Source of the DNA: Chloroflexota bacterium
Lineage (GTDB): Bacteria > Chloroflexota > Limnocylindria > Limnocylindrales > CSP1-4
Assembly (NCBI GenBank): GCA_025935925.1
Contig: JAICUI010000009.1
Span: 1 to 64,000 of the forward strand
Reading direction: 5' to 3'
Length of the DNA: 64,000 bases
Below, in pieces: positions 46,401 through 54,267 of the stretch (position 1 is the stretch's first letter; each line of letters opens with the position of its first letter). A program made the translations under genes and the position numbers. Under the pieces are notes generated by a model. The model was given only the letters and a program-made list of their open reading frames with translations. It had not been told where the DNA came from and did not search any database.

Positions 46401-47773
46401 CGGCGTTGTCGATCGCGCTCCTGATCCCGTGGGCGGCCGGCGTCGCGCTGCTCGCGGTCGACGGGCGCCGTGCCTGGGTCCCGTGGATCTCGGTGGGAGC
46501 GCTCGCCGCGACGCTGATCACGCTCGGGGCCGTCGCGGCCCAGGTGCTGGCGAGCGGGCCGGTCACGATGACCACCGGAAACTGGCCGGTCGGCGTCGGG
46601 ATCACGCTTCGCGCCGACGCCCTCGGCGTGACGTTCGCGCTGCTGTCGGTCGCGATGCTCACCGCGGCGGTCGTCCACGAGGCGTTCGACGGCGTCGCCG
46701 AGCGCGAGTTTCCTGCGCTCGTCCTGCTCCTCGCCGCGGGTCTCGAGGGCGCGTTCCTGACCGGCGACATCTTCAACTTCTACGTGTTCTTCGAGCTCGC
46801 CCTCGCCGCGTCGTACGTCCTTGCGCTCCACGGCCCGGGGCCGCGGGTCCTGGGCGCCGGTCTCGTGTTCACCGCCGTGAACGTGGTGGGGACGTTCGTG
46901 TTCCTGCTGTCCGTCGCGGGCGTGTACCGCGTGACCGCGACGCTCGACATGGCGCGCATCGGGGAGCGGATGGCGGTCGCCGACCCGAACGCCGCGATCC
47001 TCATCGCCGTCGGGTTCTTCGTGGCGTTCAGCGTGAAGCTCGGCCTGTTCCCGTTCCATTTCTGGCTGCCGACCGTGTACACCGCCGCCCGGCCCGCCGT
47101 GGCCGCGATCCTGAGCGGGAGCGTGGCCAACATCGGTGCGTACGGCCTGCTGCGCTTCGGGGCCGGCCTGCTGCCCCGCGAGCTCGAGCTCGCCGCCGGC
47201 GCGCTGATCGTCCTCGGCGGGGCGTCGATCCTGTACGGCGGGGTGCTCGCGATCTCGCGCCGGAGCGCGGGCGAGATGCTCGCGTATTCCGCCATCGGCC
47301 AGGTCGGCTATGTGCTCGTCGCGATCGGCATCGGCGGGCCCGTGGGATTCGCCGCCGCCATCGCCTACGCGATCGTCAACGCCGCCAACAAGACGATGCT
47401 GTTCCTCACCACGAGCCAGCGCGGCGTCGTCGTCGGCGGGCTGTTCGCGCTCGGCGCCCTCAGCATCGCCGGCATTCCGCCGGCCGCGGGCTTCGTGGGC
47501 AAGCTGGAGGTCTTCCGCGCCGTCGTCGGCGATCCCGTGGTCGCCGGCGTGCTGCTGCTCGGCAGCCTGCTCTCGCTGGTGTACGCGTTCGAGGTGTACC
47601 AGGTGGAGCACTGGCGACCCGCCGCCGATGCCACCGCCGTCCGCGTGTCCTGGCGGGCGTGGGTCGTTCCCGTCGCGCTCGGCGGCGTCATCCTGGCGCT
47701 CGGCGTGTGGCCGGAGCCGCTCCTCGCGCTGTCGGACGCCGCGGCGCGTGTCCTGCCCGGAGCGAACCCGTGA
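46397..47773 (+). CDS. mrpD: Na+/H+ antiporter subunit D (MrpD)
   Basis: 458 residues with about 14 membrane helices, homologous to NuoM/NuoN. Glu and Lys of the proton path are present: FYVFFELALAASYVLAL and FSVKLGLFPFHFWLPTVYTAARPAVAAILSGSVANIGAYGL, and ANKTMLFLTTSQRG. The ATG overlaps mrpC and the stop overlaps mrpE. With MrpA it forms the ion-translocating pair of the complex. Confidence 0.94.
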   Translation: MTALSIALLIPWAAGVALLAVDGRRAWVPWISVGALAATLITLGAVAAQVLASGPVTMTTGNWPVGVGITLRADALGVTFALLSVAMLTAAVVHEAFDGVAEREFPALVLLLAAGLEGAFLTGDIFNFYVFFELALAASYVLALHGPGPRVLGAGLVFTAVNVVGTFVFLLSVAGVYRVTATLDMARIGERMAVADPNAAILIAVGFFVAFSVKLGLFPFHFWLPTVYTAARPAVAAILSGSVANIGAYGLLRFGAGLLPRELELAAGALIVLGGASILYGGVLAISRRSAGEMLAYSAIGQVGYVLVAIGIGGPVGFAAAIAYAIVNAANKTMLFLTTSQRGVVVGGLFALGALSIAGIPPAAGFVGKLEVFRAVVGDPVVAGVLLLGSLLSLVYAFEVYQVEHWRPAADATAVRVSWRAWVVPVALGGVILALGVWPEPLLALSDAAARVLPGANP

Positions 47774-48249
47774 TCGGCGCCCTGGTGCGGGTCGCGGGCC
47801 TCGCGGCGATCTACCTGCTCGTGCTGACGAGCCTCGAACCGGGTGACATCGCGGTCGGCGTCGTCCTCGCTGTGGCGCTCGTGGTCGCCGGGCGGACGCG
47901 GGGCCCGCATCGAACCGTCGCCGGCTGGGGGACGTGGTCGCTCGCCGTCGCTCGGATGATCCTCGTGACGGGGTGGGAGATCGCCGTGGGCACGGTGCGC
48001 GTCGCCCGGTTCTGCCTGTCCGGCGCCGGGAGTCCCGGCTTCGTCGAGATCCCGCGCGGCGACCGCTCGCGCCACGAGGTCGCGTTGTGGGGCGTGCTCA
48101 CGGGCGAGGCGCCGGACGAGTACCCGGTGATCGTCGACGACGAGCGGCACGTGCTCGTCGTCCACAACGTCGACGCGCGGGATCCCGCCGCGATCCGCGC
48201 CCGCCACGAGGCGGCCCGGACCCGCTACCAGCGCGACCTGGTCCGCTGA
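47770..48249 (+). CDS. mrpE: Na+/H+ antiporter subunit E (MrpE)
   Basis: 159 residues. Two N-terminal membrane helices are followed by the conserved cytoplasmic part: VGTVRVARFCLSGAGSPGFVEIPRGDRS and GEAPDEYPVIVDDERHVLVVHNVDARDPAAIRARH. The usual MrpE motif of loss-of-function Thr/Gly before a PGT loop is modified. GTG overlaps the mrpD stop. It ends one base before the mrpF start region. Confidence 0.88.
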   Translation: MIGALVRVAGLAAIYLLVLTSLEPGDIAVGVVLAVALVVAGRTRGPHRTVAGWGTWSLAVARMILVTGWEIAVGTVRVARFCLSGAGSPGFVEIPRGDRSRHEVALWGVLTGEAPDEYPVIVDDERHVLVVHNVDARDPAAIRARHEAARTRYQRDLVR

Positions 48250-48250
48250 C

Positions 48251-48523
48251 GTGATGCCCGACGTCGTCGTCGCGGTCGCCTTCGTGTGGGCGACGCTGCT
48301 CCTCGTCGCGGGCGGGCTCGTGCTGTTGCGCGCCTCCGACGTCCTGCAGCGCCTGCTCGCGCTCGACGTGCTCGGCACGATCCTGATCCTCGTGCTGACG
48401 ACGCTCTCGTACCTCCTCGGCACGTCGTTCTACATCGATGCCGCGCTGGCGATGGCGCTCCTGTCGTTCTCGGGGACGCTGGTCGCGGTCCGCTACCTCC
48501 GCGGCCGACGGGGGTCCGCGTGA
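48251..48523 (+). CDS. mrpF: Na+/H+ antiporter subunit F (MrpF)
   Basis: 90 residues with three membrane helices and the MrpF pattern LLRASDVLQRLLALDVLGTILILVLTTLSYLLGTSFYIDAALAMALLSFSGTLVAVRYL, in which the GxxxRDxxxRIxALD motif and FxDxALxxALLSF are recognisable. GTG and ATG starts one codon apart are equivalent. The stop overlaps the mrpG GTG. Confidence 0.9.
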   Translation: MMPDVVVAVAFVWATLLLVAGGLVLLRASDVLQRLLALDVLGTILILVLTTLSYLLGTSFYIDAALAMALLSFSGTLVAVRYLRGRRGSA

Positions 48524-49722
48524 TCGAGACCGTGGTCGGGCTGGTGGGCGGCGCGGCGCTGCTCCTGGGTCTCACGCTGGCCACGATCGGGCTGTACGGG
48601 ATGCTCCGGAGACCCGCGATCTTCGACCAGCTGCACGCGGCGGGGCTGATCAGCGGGTCCGGCGTGATCCTCGTGCTCCTCGCGTCGCTCGCGACGGGCA
48701 GCGCCGAGATCGCGACGAGCGGCCTGCTCGTCGTCGCGTTCGTCCTGATCACGTCGTCGCTGTCCACGCACGCCATCGCGCTCGCCGCCTGGCGGGATGC
48801 GGCCTCCGCGCGCCCGGGCGGGTCATGGGCGGGGCCGGCCGTCGTGCCGCCGGCCGCGATGCGCGTGGTCCTCGCCCACGACGGGTCGGATGGCGCCGCG
48901 GTCGCGACGTCGTTCGCGGCCTCCGTGCCGTGGACCGAGGGGTCGTCGATCCGCCTGGTCCTCGTGACCGAGGGCGGCCTCCGGCCGTTCCCGAGCGAGG
49001 CGGCGTCCGCGCGGCACGAGCCGGCGTCCGCCGGTCTTCGCGAGGTCATCGATGCGGCGGCCACGAGCCTCCGGCGCCCGGGTCTGGCGATCGACGAAGT
49101 GACGGTGCAGGGCGACGCCGCGGCCGCGATCGCGACCGAGGCGACGGCATTCGGCGCGGACCTCGTGGTGATCGGCAGCCGCGGCCTCGGGCCGGTGCGG
49201 TCGATCCTGCTCGGTTCCATCGCGCCCGCCGTCATCGACGCCGCGCCATGCCCGGTTCTCGTCGCCCGCGTGCCGGTCGCGCGCTCGGCGCTCGTGGCCG
49301 TGGACGCCGCGGGCACGGGCGACGCGGCGATCGATGCCGTCGCGCGATGGCCGATGTTCCACGGCGTGCGAATCGTCGTCGTCAATGTCGCGACCGCAGC
49401 GGCGGCCGAGGACGGCGCGGACGGGGACGTCGCGGAGGCGGCCGCCACGCGACTGCGAGCAGCGGGCCGCTCGGCGGTGTCGATCGTGCGGACGGGCGAC
49501 GCCGCGACCCGCATCCTCGAGGTCGCTCGAGCCGAAGCGGCGGACGTCATCGTCCTCGGGTCGCGCGGGCAGACCGGCGTCCGCCGTGCGTTCCTCGGGA
49601 GCGTCGGCCGCAGCGTGGTGTCCTCGGCGGACGTGTCGGTCCTCGTCGTCGAGGGACGCGCGTCACGCGGCAGACCGGCGCCGGAACCACACGAAAACGC
49701 CCGAAGGAACCTCGATCACTAG
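48520..49722 (+). CDS. MrpG fused to two universal stress (UspA) domains
   Basis: 400 residues. Residues 1-100 are a complete MrpG/MnhG: three helices with GLTLATIGLYGMLRRPAIFDQLHAAGLISGSGVILVLLAS. After a short linker, residues 114-250 are a UspA domain (MRVVLAHDGSDGAAVATSFAA; ATP-type loop GSRGLGPVRSILLGS) and residues 255-390 a second, more diverged one (ALVAVDAAGTGDAAIDAVARW; GSRGQTGVRRAFLGSVGRSVV). The frame is continuous, with no stop or shift at the junction. The Usp domains would sit on the cytoplasmic face and could bind ATP or another nucleotide to tune the antiporter. GTG overlaps the mrpF stop; this is the last gene of the operon. Confidence 0.88.
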   Translation: MIETVVGLVGGAALLLGLTLATIGLYGMLRRPAIFDQLHAAGLISGSGVILVLLASLATGSAEIATSGLLVVAFVLITSSLSTHAIALAAWRDAASARPGGSWAGPAVVPPAAMRVVLAHDGSDGAAVATSFAASVPWTEGSSIRLVLVTEGGLRPFPSEAASARHEPASAGLREVIDAAATSLRRPGLAIDEVTVQGDAAAAIATEATAFGADLVVIGSRGLGPVRSILLGSIAPAVIDAAPCPVLVARVPVARSALVAVDAAGTGDAAIDAVARWPMFHGVRIVVVNVATAAAAEDGADGDVAEAAATRLRAAGRSAVSIVRTGDAATRILEVARAEAADVIVLGSRGQTGVRRAFLGSVGRSVVSSADVSVLVVEGRASRGRPAPEPHENARRNLDH

Positions 49723-49761
49723 TTGTTCCACCATTCAAGAACAGTGGATCACTAGATGTTC
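49714..49761. repeat. 15-bp direct repeat at the end of the mrp operon
   Basis: GATCACTAGTTGTTC (49714-49728) and GATCACTAGATGTTC (49747-49761) differ at one base, with a period of 33 bp. The first copy contains the mrpG TAG. TGTTC and GAACA between them can also pair. A GTGGCCC/GGGCAC hairpin follows at about 49763-49778. The local AT content is much higher than in surrounding DNA. Role unknown; terminator or protein site possible. Confidence 0.6.
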
Positions 49762-49909
49762 GTGGCCCCTTCGGGCACGACCAACGGTAATCGGCGGAGG
49801 ACGGCTGGGTCAACCGGCAGCCGCATCGCGGATGGGGTCGGCGGCATCACGTCGGCATCGCATGCGCGAACGCGGGGCGCTGGATGAGCGGCTTTCCCGG
49901 TTTCGCGCC

Positions 49910-52021
49910 TCAGACGGTCGCGAGACGCGGGGCGGCGGGCGGCGGCTCGGCGTCGCGGCGGAGCCGCAACCGGCGCAGGAGCTGGGCGTTCGCCGCGACG
50001 ACGATCGTCGAGGCGCTCATGGCGATCGCACCGACGGCCATCGGGAGGTCGATCCCCCACGGCACGAACAGGCCGGCGGCCACGGGGATCGCGACGAGGT
50101 TGTAGCCGGTCGCCCAGGCGAGGTTCTGGAGCATCTTGCGGTAGGTCGCGCGCGAGAGCTCGATCGCGCCGACGACATCACGTGGATCGCTGCGCACGAG
50201 GACGATGCCGGCGCTCTCGACGGCGACATCGGTGCCTGCACCGATCGCGATCCCCACGTCCGCGGTCGCGAGCGCCGGCGCATCGTTCACGCCGTCGCCG
50301 ACCATGGCGACGGTCCGGCCACCGGCCTCGAACCGCCGCACCGCATCGGCCTTGTCCGCCGGCAGCACCTGCGCGGCCACCTCGTCGATGCCGAGGCGGC
50401 GGGCGACGGAATCGGCGACCGCCTGGCTGTCGCCCGTGATCATCGCGACCCGCACGCCGAGCGCGTGGAGGGCGTTCACCGCGTCCGCCGACTCCGGCCG
50501 GATCTCGTCCTCGAGCGCGATGATGCCCGCGACGCCGCCATCGACGACGACGTGGAGCACGGTCCGCCCCCGCCGATCCCAGCCGGCTGCCTCAGGGTGG
50601 GGCTGGAGCCCACCCTCGGCCAGCAGCCTGGGTCCGCCGACGGCGACGTCGTGGCCGTCGACCGTGGCACGCGCGCCGCGGCCGGCCAGCGCCTCGAAGC
50701 CGGTCGCGCGCCGCGCGTCGATCCGGCGCTGCGTCCCCCCTTCGACGATCGCGCGAGCGAGCGGGTGCTCGGAGTCACCCTCGACGGACGCGGCCAGCGA
50801 GAGGACGCGGTCGACGTCGAGCGAGCCCGCCGCGACGTCCACGAGGACGGGCTCGCCCCTCGTGAGCGTCCCCGTCTTGTCGAAGATGACGGTGTCGATC
50901 ATCCGGGCCCGCTCGAGGGCGAGCCGGTCCCGAACCAGCAGGCCGTTCCTGGCGCCGAGCGAGGTCGAGATCGCGATCACGAGCGGGATCGCCAGGCCGA
51001 GCGCGTGCGGACAGGCGATGACGAGCACCGTCGCCGTCCGCACGAGCGCGCCCTCGGGATCGCCGAGGAGCCACCAGACGACGAGCGTTATCACGCCCGC
51101 GGTGAGCGCGATGTAGAACAGCAGGGCAGCTGCGCGGTCCGCGAGGGCCTGCGCACGGGATCCAGAGGCCTGCGCCTCGGCGACGAGGCGCATGATGCCC
51201 GACAGCGCCGTCGCGTCGCCGACGGCCGTCACGCGCACGCGCAGTGAGCCCCCGGAGGCGACGGTCCCGGCGACCAGCGAGTCGCCGGCTTCCTTCGCGA
51301 TGGGCCGCGACTCGCCGGTGATCATCGACTCGTCGACGTCGGCCGCACCTTCGACCACCACCCCGTCGGCGGGCACCCGCGCCCCCGGCCGGACGAGGAC
51401 CGTGTCGTCGACGCGCAGGGATGCGACGGCGACCTCCTCCGTGCCGTCCGCCGTCACGCGCTCGGCCGTGTCGGGCAGGAGATCGGCAAGCGCCGCCAGC
51501 GCACCCTGCGCCTGGGCGATCGAGCGCATCTCCAGCCAGTGCCCGAGCAGCATGATCGTGATCAGGGTCGCGAGCTCCCACCAGATCTCGACCTCGAACA
51601 GCCCGAGCGTGCCGGCCCACGAGGTGACGAACGCGACGAGGATCGCGAGCGAGATAAGGGTCATCATCCCGGGCCTGCGGTCCGCGAGCTCGCCTCGGGC
51701 CCCTCGGATGAACACGAGGCCGCCGTACCAGAAGATCACCGTGCCGAGGACGGCTGCGGCGTACTCGGCGCCGGGGAACGTCGGCAGCGTGTAGCCCAGC
51801 CAGTGCTGGACGTCGGCGCTGAGCAGGACGACGGGGATCGTCAGCGCGAGCGAGAGCCAGAACTTGTCCCGGAACATCGCCACCGAGTGCCCCTCGTGGC
51901 GGTCATGACCCGCGTGGTCGCCGGCGTCCTGGTGTCCGTCGTGCGCGGCTGGCGCGGCCGGGGCCGACGGATGTCGATGCGCGGGATCGGCGACGATGTC
52001 GTGGCGTTCGCGGTGGTCCAT
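49910..52021 (-). CDS. Heavy-metal P-type ATPase of the CPH (CopB-like, P1B-3) type
   Basis: 703 residues. The N-terminus (1-45) has ten His residues and no CxxC domain. The transmembrane metal motif is CPH at 337-339, the type found in CopB-like Cu(+/2+)/Ag pumps. TGES (near 235) is the actuator loop, DKTGTLT at 381-387 has the phosphorylated Asp381, HP is in EHPLARAI and GDGVNDAPAL closes the P domain. Eight membrane helices are expected. The protein should export copper or silver. It lies 84 bases after tRNA-Arg on the same strand and no CsoR/CopY regulator is close. Confidence 0.93.
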   Translation of the reverse strand: MDHRERHDIVADPAHRHPSAPAAPAAHDGHQDAGDHAGHDRHEGHSVAMFRDKFWLSLALTIPVVLLSADVQHWLGYTLPTFPGAEYAAAVLGTVIFWYGGLVFIRGARGELADRRPGMMTLISLAILVAFVTSWAGTLGLFEVEIWWELATLITIMLLGHWLEMRSIAQAQGALAALADLLPDTAERVTADGTEEVAVASLRVDDTVLVRPGARVPADGVVVEGAADVDESMITGESRPIAKEAGDSLVAGTVASGGSLRVRVTAVGDATALSGIMRLVAEAQASGSRAQALADRAAALLFYIALTAGVITLVVWWLLGDPEGALVRTATVLVIACPHALGLAIPLVIAISTSLGARNGLLVRDRLALERARMIDTVIFDKTGTLTRGEPVLVDVAAGSLDVDRVLSLAASVEGDSEHPLARAIVEGGTQRRIDARRATGFEALAGRGARATVDGHDVAVGGPRLLAEGGLQPHPEAAGWDRRGRTVLHVVVDGGVAGIIALEDEIRPESADAVNALHALGVRVAMITGDSQAVADSVARRLGIDEVAAQVLPADKADAVRRFEAGGRTVAMVGDGVNDAPALATADVGIAIGAGTDVAVESAGIVLVRSDPRDVVGAIELSRATYRKMLQNLAWATGYNLVAIPVAAGLFVPWGIDLPMAVGAIAMSASTIVVAANAQLLRRLRLRRDAEPPPAAPRLATV

Positions 52022-52104
52022 CTCGTCCCAATCGTCACGCGCGTGGCGCGTCGGCGGATGGTCGCCCGAGGGACCCGCAGGAAGCGCGGCGCGTCACGAG
52101 ATTG

Positions 52105-52180
52105 TGGCGCCCCCGGACGGACTCGAACCGCCGACGCGCACCTTAGGACGGTGCCGCTCTATCCACTGAGCTACGGGGGC
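52105..52180 (-). tRNA. tRNA-Arg (CCT), CCA encoded
   Basis: A complete cloverleaf: acceptor GCCCCCG/CGGGGGC, D-arm GCTC..GAGC, anticodon stem GCACC/GGTGC with loop GTCCTAA (anticodon CCT, reading AGG), T-arm GGCGG-TTCGAGT-CCGTC with one G-U pair, discriminator G and encoded CCA. The 52189-52194 TAGACT box is its probable promoter. Confidence 0.97.
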
Positions 52181-52188
52181 GCGGCGCC

Positions 52189-52194
52189 AGTCTA
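52189..52194 (-). promoter_or_regulatory. -10 box of tRNA-Arg
   Basis: TAGACT on the minus strand 8 bases before the mature tRNA. The surrounding GCTAGACTG is identical to the tRNA-Val promoter block at 9139-9147. Confidence 0.6.
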
Positions 52195-52233
52195 GCCCGC
52201 GGCGGATCGCGGACGGTGGTCCCGCGGTTCGGG

Positions 52234-52707
52234 CTACCAGGTCGCGAGGTCGGTCGCGTCGTGCGCCTTGGAGGCGGTGATCGCCCGGTACTCGTCGCGC
52301 AGGCGTTCGATCTGGTCGGCTGCCGCGTCCGCCTCCGCCGAGCCGGGTGCGGCGATCTCGAGTCGCAGCTGCGCCTCTCGCCAGGCGGCGAGGATCCGGT
52401 CGAGGGCCCGGGGCTGGACGTCCGTGAGCCGCAGGTCCTGCTGCAGCCCGCCCTGCGCCCGGCGCTCGGCGGCGGTCCTCGCGAGCTCGAGCTGGAGGCC
52501 CGTGAACCGGAACACGAGCCGGCCCTGCGCTTCCGCGGCCTCTGCGAGCGACACGAACTCGTCGGAGCCGAGCGTCTCGTTCCGCTTGCGTTCCTCCGTG
52601 GCGCGAAGCTCGGCGAGCACGGCCAAGAACTGGTCGGCGACGGCGCGCAGCTCGCCGCCTTCAGCCCCGGAGGCCTCGCAGGCGGCACCGTGAAGCTCCT
52701 CGCTCAT
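52234..52707 (-). CDS. Hypothetical helical protein
   Basis: 157 residues, almost wholly helical, with coiled-coil potential in AVADQFLAVLAELRATEERKRNE, EFVSLAEAAEAQGRLVFRFTGLQLELARTAAERR and AADQIERLRDEYRAI. No Cys pair beyond the single N-terminal Cys and no membrane segment. The ATG overlaps the stop of a 35-residue frame by 4 bases (ATGA), making it the last gene of a three-gene operon that begins with a small membrane protein. No family is recognised. Confidence 0.75.
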   Translation of the reverse strand: MSEELHGAACEASGAEGGELRAVADQFLAVLAELRATEERKRNETLGSDEFVSLAEAAEAQGRLVFRFTGLQLELARTAAERRAQGGLQQDLRLTDVQPRALDRILAAWREAQLRLEIAAPGSAEADAAADQIERLRDEYRAITASKAHDATDLATW

Positions 52708-52811
52708 CCCGGCTCCGGCCCTCCAGCCTCGAAGCCTCGCCCCAGGTCCGCGAGGATGCTCAGCGACGAGTCGACGAAGGGTCGAGGCAGGGACGCGTCC
52801 TCGTCGGTCAT
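52704..52811 (-). CDS. Very small hypothetical protein (35 residues)
   Basis: An ATG frame of 35 codons starting MTDEDASLPRPFVDSSLS and ending in a Gly/Pro-rich tail. It begins 10 bases after the stop of the small membrane protein gene and its stop overlaps the next ATG (ATGA), so it fills the gap exactly as an operon gene should. Codons follow the local G/C third-base habit. Ribosome binding is weak (GGCGGCAG). It may work mainly to couple translation. Confidence 0.55.
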   Translation of the reverse strand: MTDEDASLPRPFVDSSLSILADLGRGFEAGGPEPG

Positions 52812-52821
52812 CTGCCGCCGG

Positions 52822-52968
52822 TCAGACCGTGCGCCGGCCGCTGATGAACTGGAAGATCAGCACGATGATCGCCAGCACGAGGAGCAGGTGGATGAACGCG
52901 CCCCCGATGCTGCCGATCAGGCCCAGCAGCCACAGGATCAACAGGATCGCGATGATGGCCCAAAGCAT
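52822..52968 (-). CDS. Lmo0937-like small membrane protein
   Basis: 48 residues, MLWAIIAILLILWLLGLIGSIGG then FIHLLLVLAIIVLIFQFISGRR: two membrane helices joined by a Gly turn, matching the lmo0937 family of tiny stress-associated membrane proteins. An ATG two codons upstream abuts AAGGAGG with no spacing; the chosen ATG has it at 6 bases and gives the usual MLW N-terminus, so the ribosome binding site decides the start. It leads the operon that includes the 35-residue and 157-residue genes. Confidence 0.85.
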   Translation of the reverse strand: MLWAIIAILLILWLLGLIGSIGGAFIHLLLVLAIIVLIFQFISGRRTV

Positions 52969-53147
52969 GGACATCCTCCTTGGGTGAGCGTCACCGCCCG
53001 CGTGGGCGGCGCGAATCGTGATCCGATGGTCGCCAAGCGGCGGTGCCCGACGCCTGCCGCGACCGCTCGATCCGCTCACAGGGGTGTCGCAGTCCGCCTG
53101 CGACCGGGCGGCGCACCTCGCCCGCGGGGTCGAACGGCGAACGCTCC

Positions 53148-53153
53148 TACAAT
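53148..53153 (+). promoter_or_regulatory. -10 box of the leaderless glutaredoxin-ccdA-tlpA operon
   Basis: TACAAT, one base from the TATAAT consensus, ends 8 bases before the GTG at 53162, leaving no space for a ribosome binding site. Confidence 0.55.
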
Positions 53154-53161
53154 CGTGACCC

Positions 53162-53449
53162 GTGACCGCTCCCCTCCCCGACCTCGTGCTGTACGGCAAG
53201 CCCGGTTGCCACCTGTGTGAGGATGCGCGATTCGCGCTCGACGCCGTGCTCGCCGAGCGCGCCCGCGCGGGCCTGCCGAACCCCGTGCTGCGCGAGGCGG
53301 ACATCCTGGCCGACGCCGGCCTCCACCACCGCTATCGCGACTGGATCCCGGTCCTCGCCCTCGGCGATCGCGAGCTCCGGCTCGTCACGCAGCCCGCGCG
53401 GATCCGGCGGCTGCTCGCCGACGTCATCGATGGCGTGGCATCCCGATGA
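53162..53449 (+). CDS. Glutaredoxin/thioredoxin-fold protein
   Basis: 95 residues with the thioredoxin fold: LVLYGKPGCHLCEDARFALD has the CxxC redox pair at Cys16 and Cys19, and the fold continues through DWIPVLALGDRELRL. This is the DUF836-type glutaredoxin-like family. It is the first gene of a redox operon; the stop overlaps the ccdA ATG. It probably handles cytoplasmic thiol exchange with the CcdA pathway; the partner is inferred from context. Confidence 0.85.
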   Translation: MTAPLPDLVLYGKPGCHLCEDARFALDAVLAERARAGLPNPVLREADILADAGLHHRYRDWIPVLALGDRELRLVTQPARIRRLLADVIDGVASR

Positions 53450-54267
53450 CCGGCGACTACACGCTGCTCGGCGCGATGCTCGCGGGACTCCTGTCGTTCC
53501 TGAGCCCGTGCGTGCTGCCGCTCGTCCCCGCCTACCTCGGGCAGCTCACCGCGGTCGCCGTCGCCGCGCATGGCGCCGGCGCGCGACCGAGCCGCTGGGC
53601 CGCGGTCCGCCATGCGCTCGCCTACGTTGCCGGCTTCGGAGCGATCTTCACCCTGCTCGGGCTCACCGCGACGTTCGCCGGCGGCGTGCTCGCCGACTGG
53701 CTGCCTGCGCTTCGGATCGTCGGCGGCGCGGTCCTCGTCGTCATGGGCCTGAGCCTCGCCGGGATCCTCCGCATCGGCGTCCTCGAGCGCACGTGGCGGC
53801 CCTTGGACGCCGGGGCGTCCGCGAGCGTCGCGCGGGCGACCGGCGGGATGGCGCTCGCGCCCGCCGGCGCCGGCGGCGGGCAGACGTTCGGCAACCGTGT
53901 CGGGAGCGGCCTCGTCGCGGGCAGGACCGGGCTCGGCGCGGCCTTCGCCCTCGGCGCGATCTTCGCCGTGGGCTGGACGCCGTGCATCGGCGTGATCCTC
54001 GGCGGGATCCTCATGCTGGCGGCGACGTCGGGGGGCAAGCTCCAGGGGGCGCTGCTGCTGGTGGGCTACACGGCGGGGCTCGGGATCCCGTTCCTGCTCA
54101 TCGCGGCGTTCTACGACCGGTCCCGGCGGCTCATCGCGGCGCTCGTCCGCCACGGTCGCATCGTGTCGCTGGTCGGCGGCCTCCTCGTGGTCGCGATCGG
54201 GATCGCGATGATGCTCGACTGGCTCGTGCTGCTGCCGCGCTACTTCCAGTTCGTCCCGGCGCTGTGA
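53446..54267 (+). CDS. ccdA: Cytochrome c biogenesis protein CcdA
   Basis: 273 residues with six membrane helices. The redox Cys of helix 1 is in LLSFLSPCVLPLVPAYLGQ and that of helix 4 in AVGWTPCIGVILGGILMLA. CcdA moves electrons from cytoplasmic thioredoxin to extracytoplasmic thiol proteins. A 30-residue Gly/Ala loop between helices 3 and 4 is longer than usual. Overlaps both neighbours, the glutaredoxin-like gene and the TlpA-like gene, which supplies the exported partner. Confidence 0.95.
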   Translation: MTGDYTLLGAMLAGLLSFLSPCVLPLVPAYLGQLTAVAVAAHGAGARPSRWAAVRHALAYVAGFGAIFTLLGLTATFAGGVLADWLPALRIVGGAVLVVMGLSLAGILRIGVLERTWRPLDAGASASVARATGGMALAPAGAGGGQTFGNRVGSGLVAGRTGLGAAFALGAIFAVGWTPCIGVILGGILMLAATSGGKLQGALLLVGYTAGLGIPFLLIAAFYDRSRRLIAALVRHGRIVSLVGGLLVVAIGIAMMLDWLVLLPRYFQFVPAL

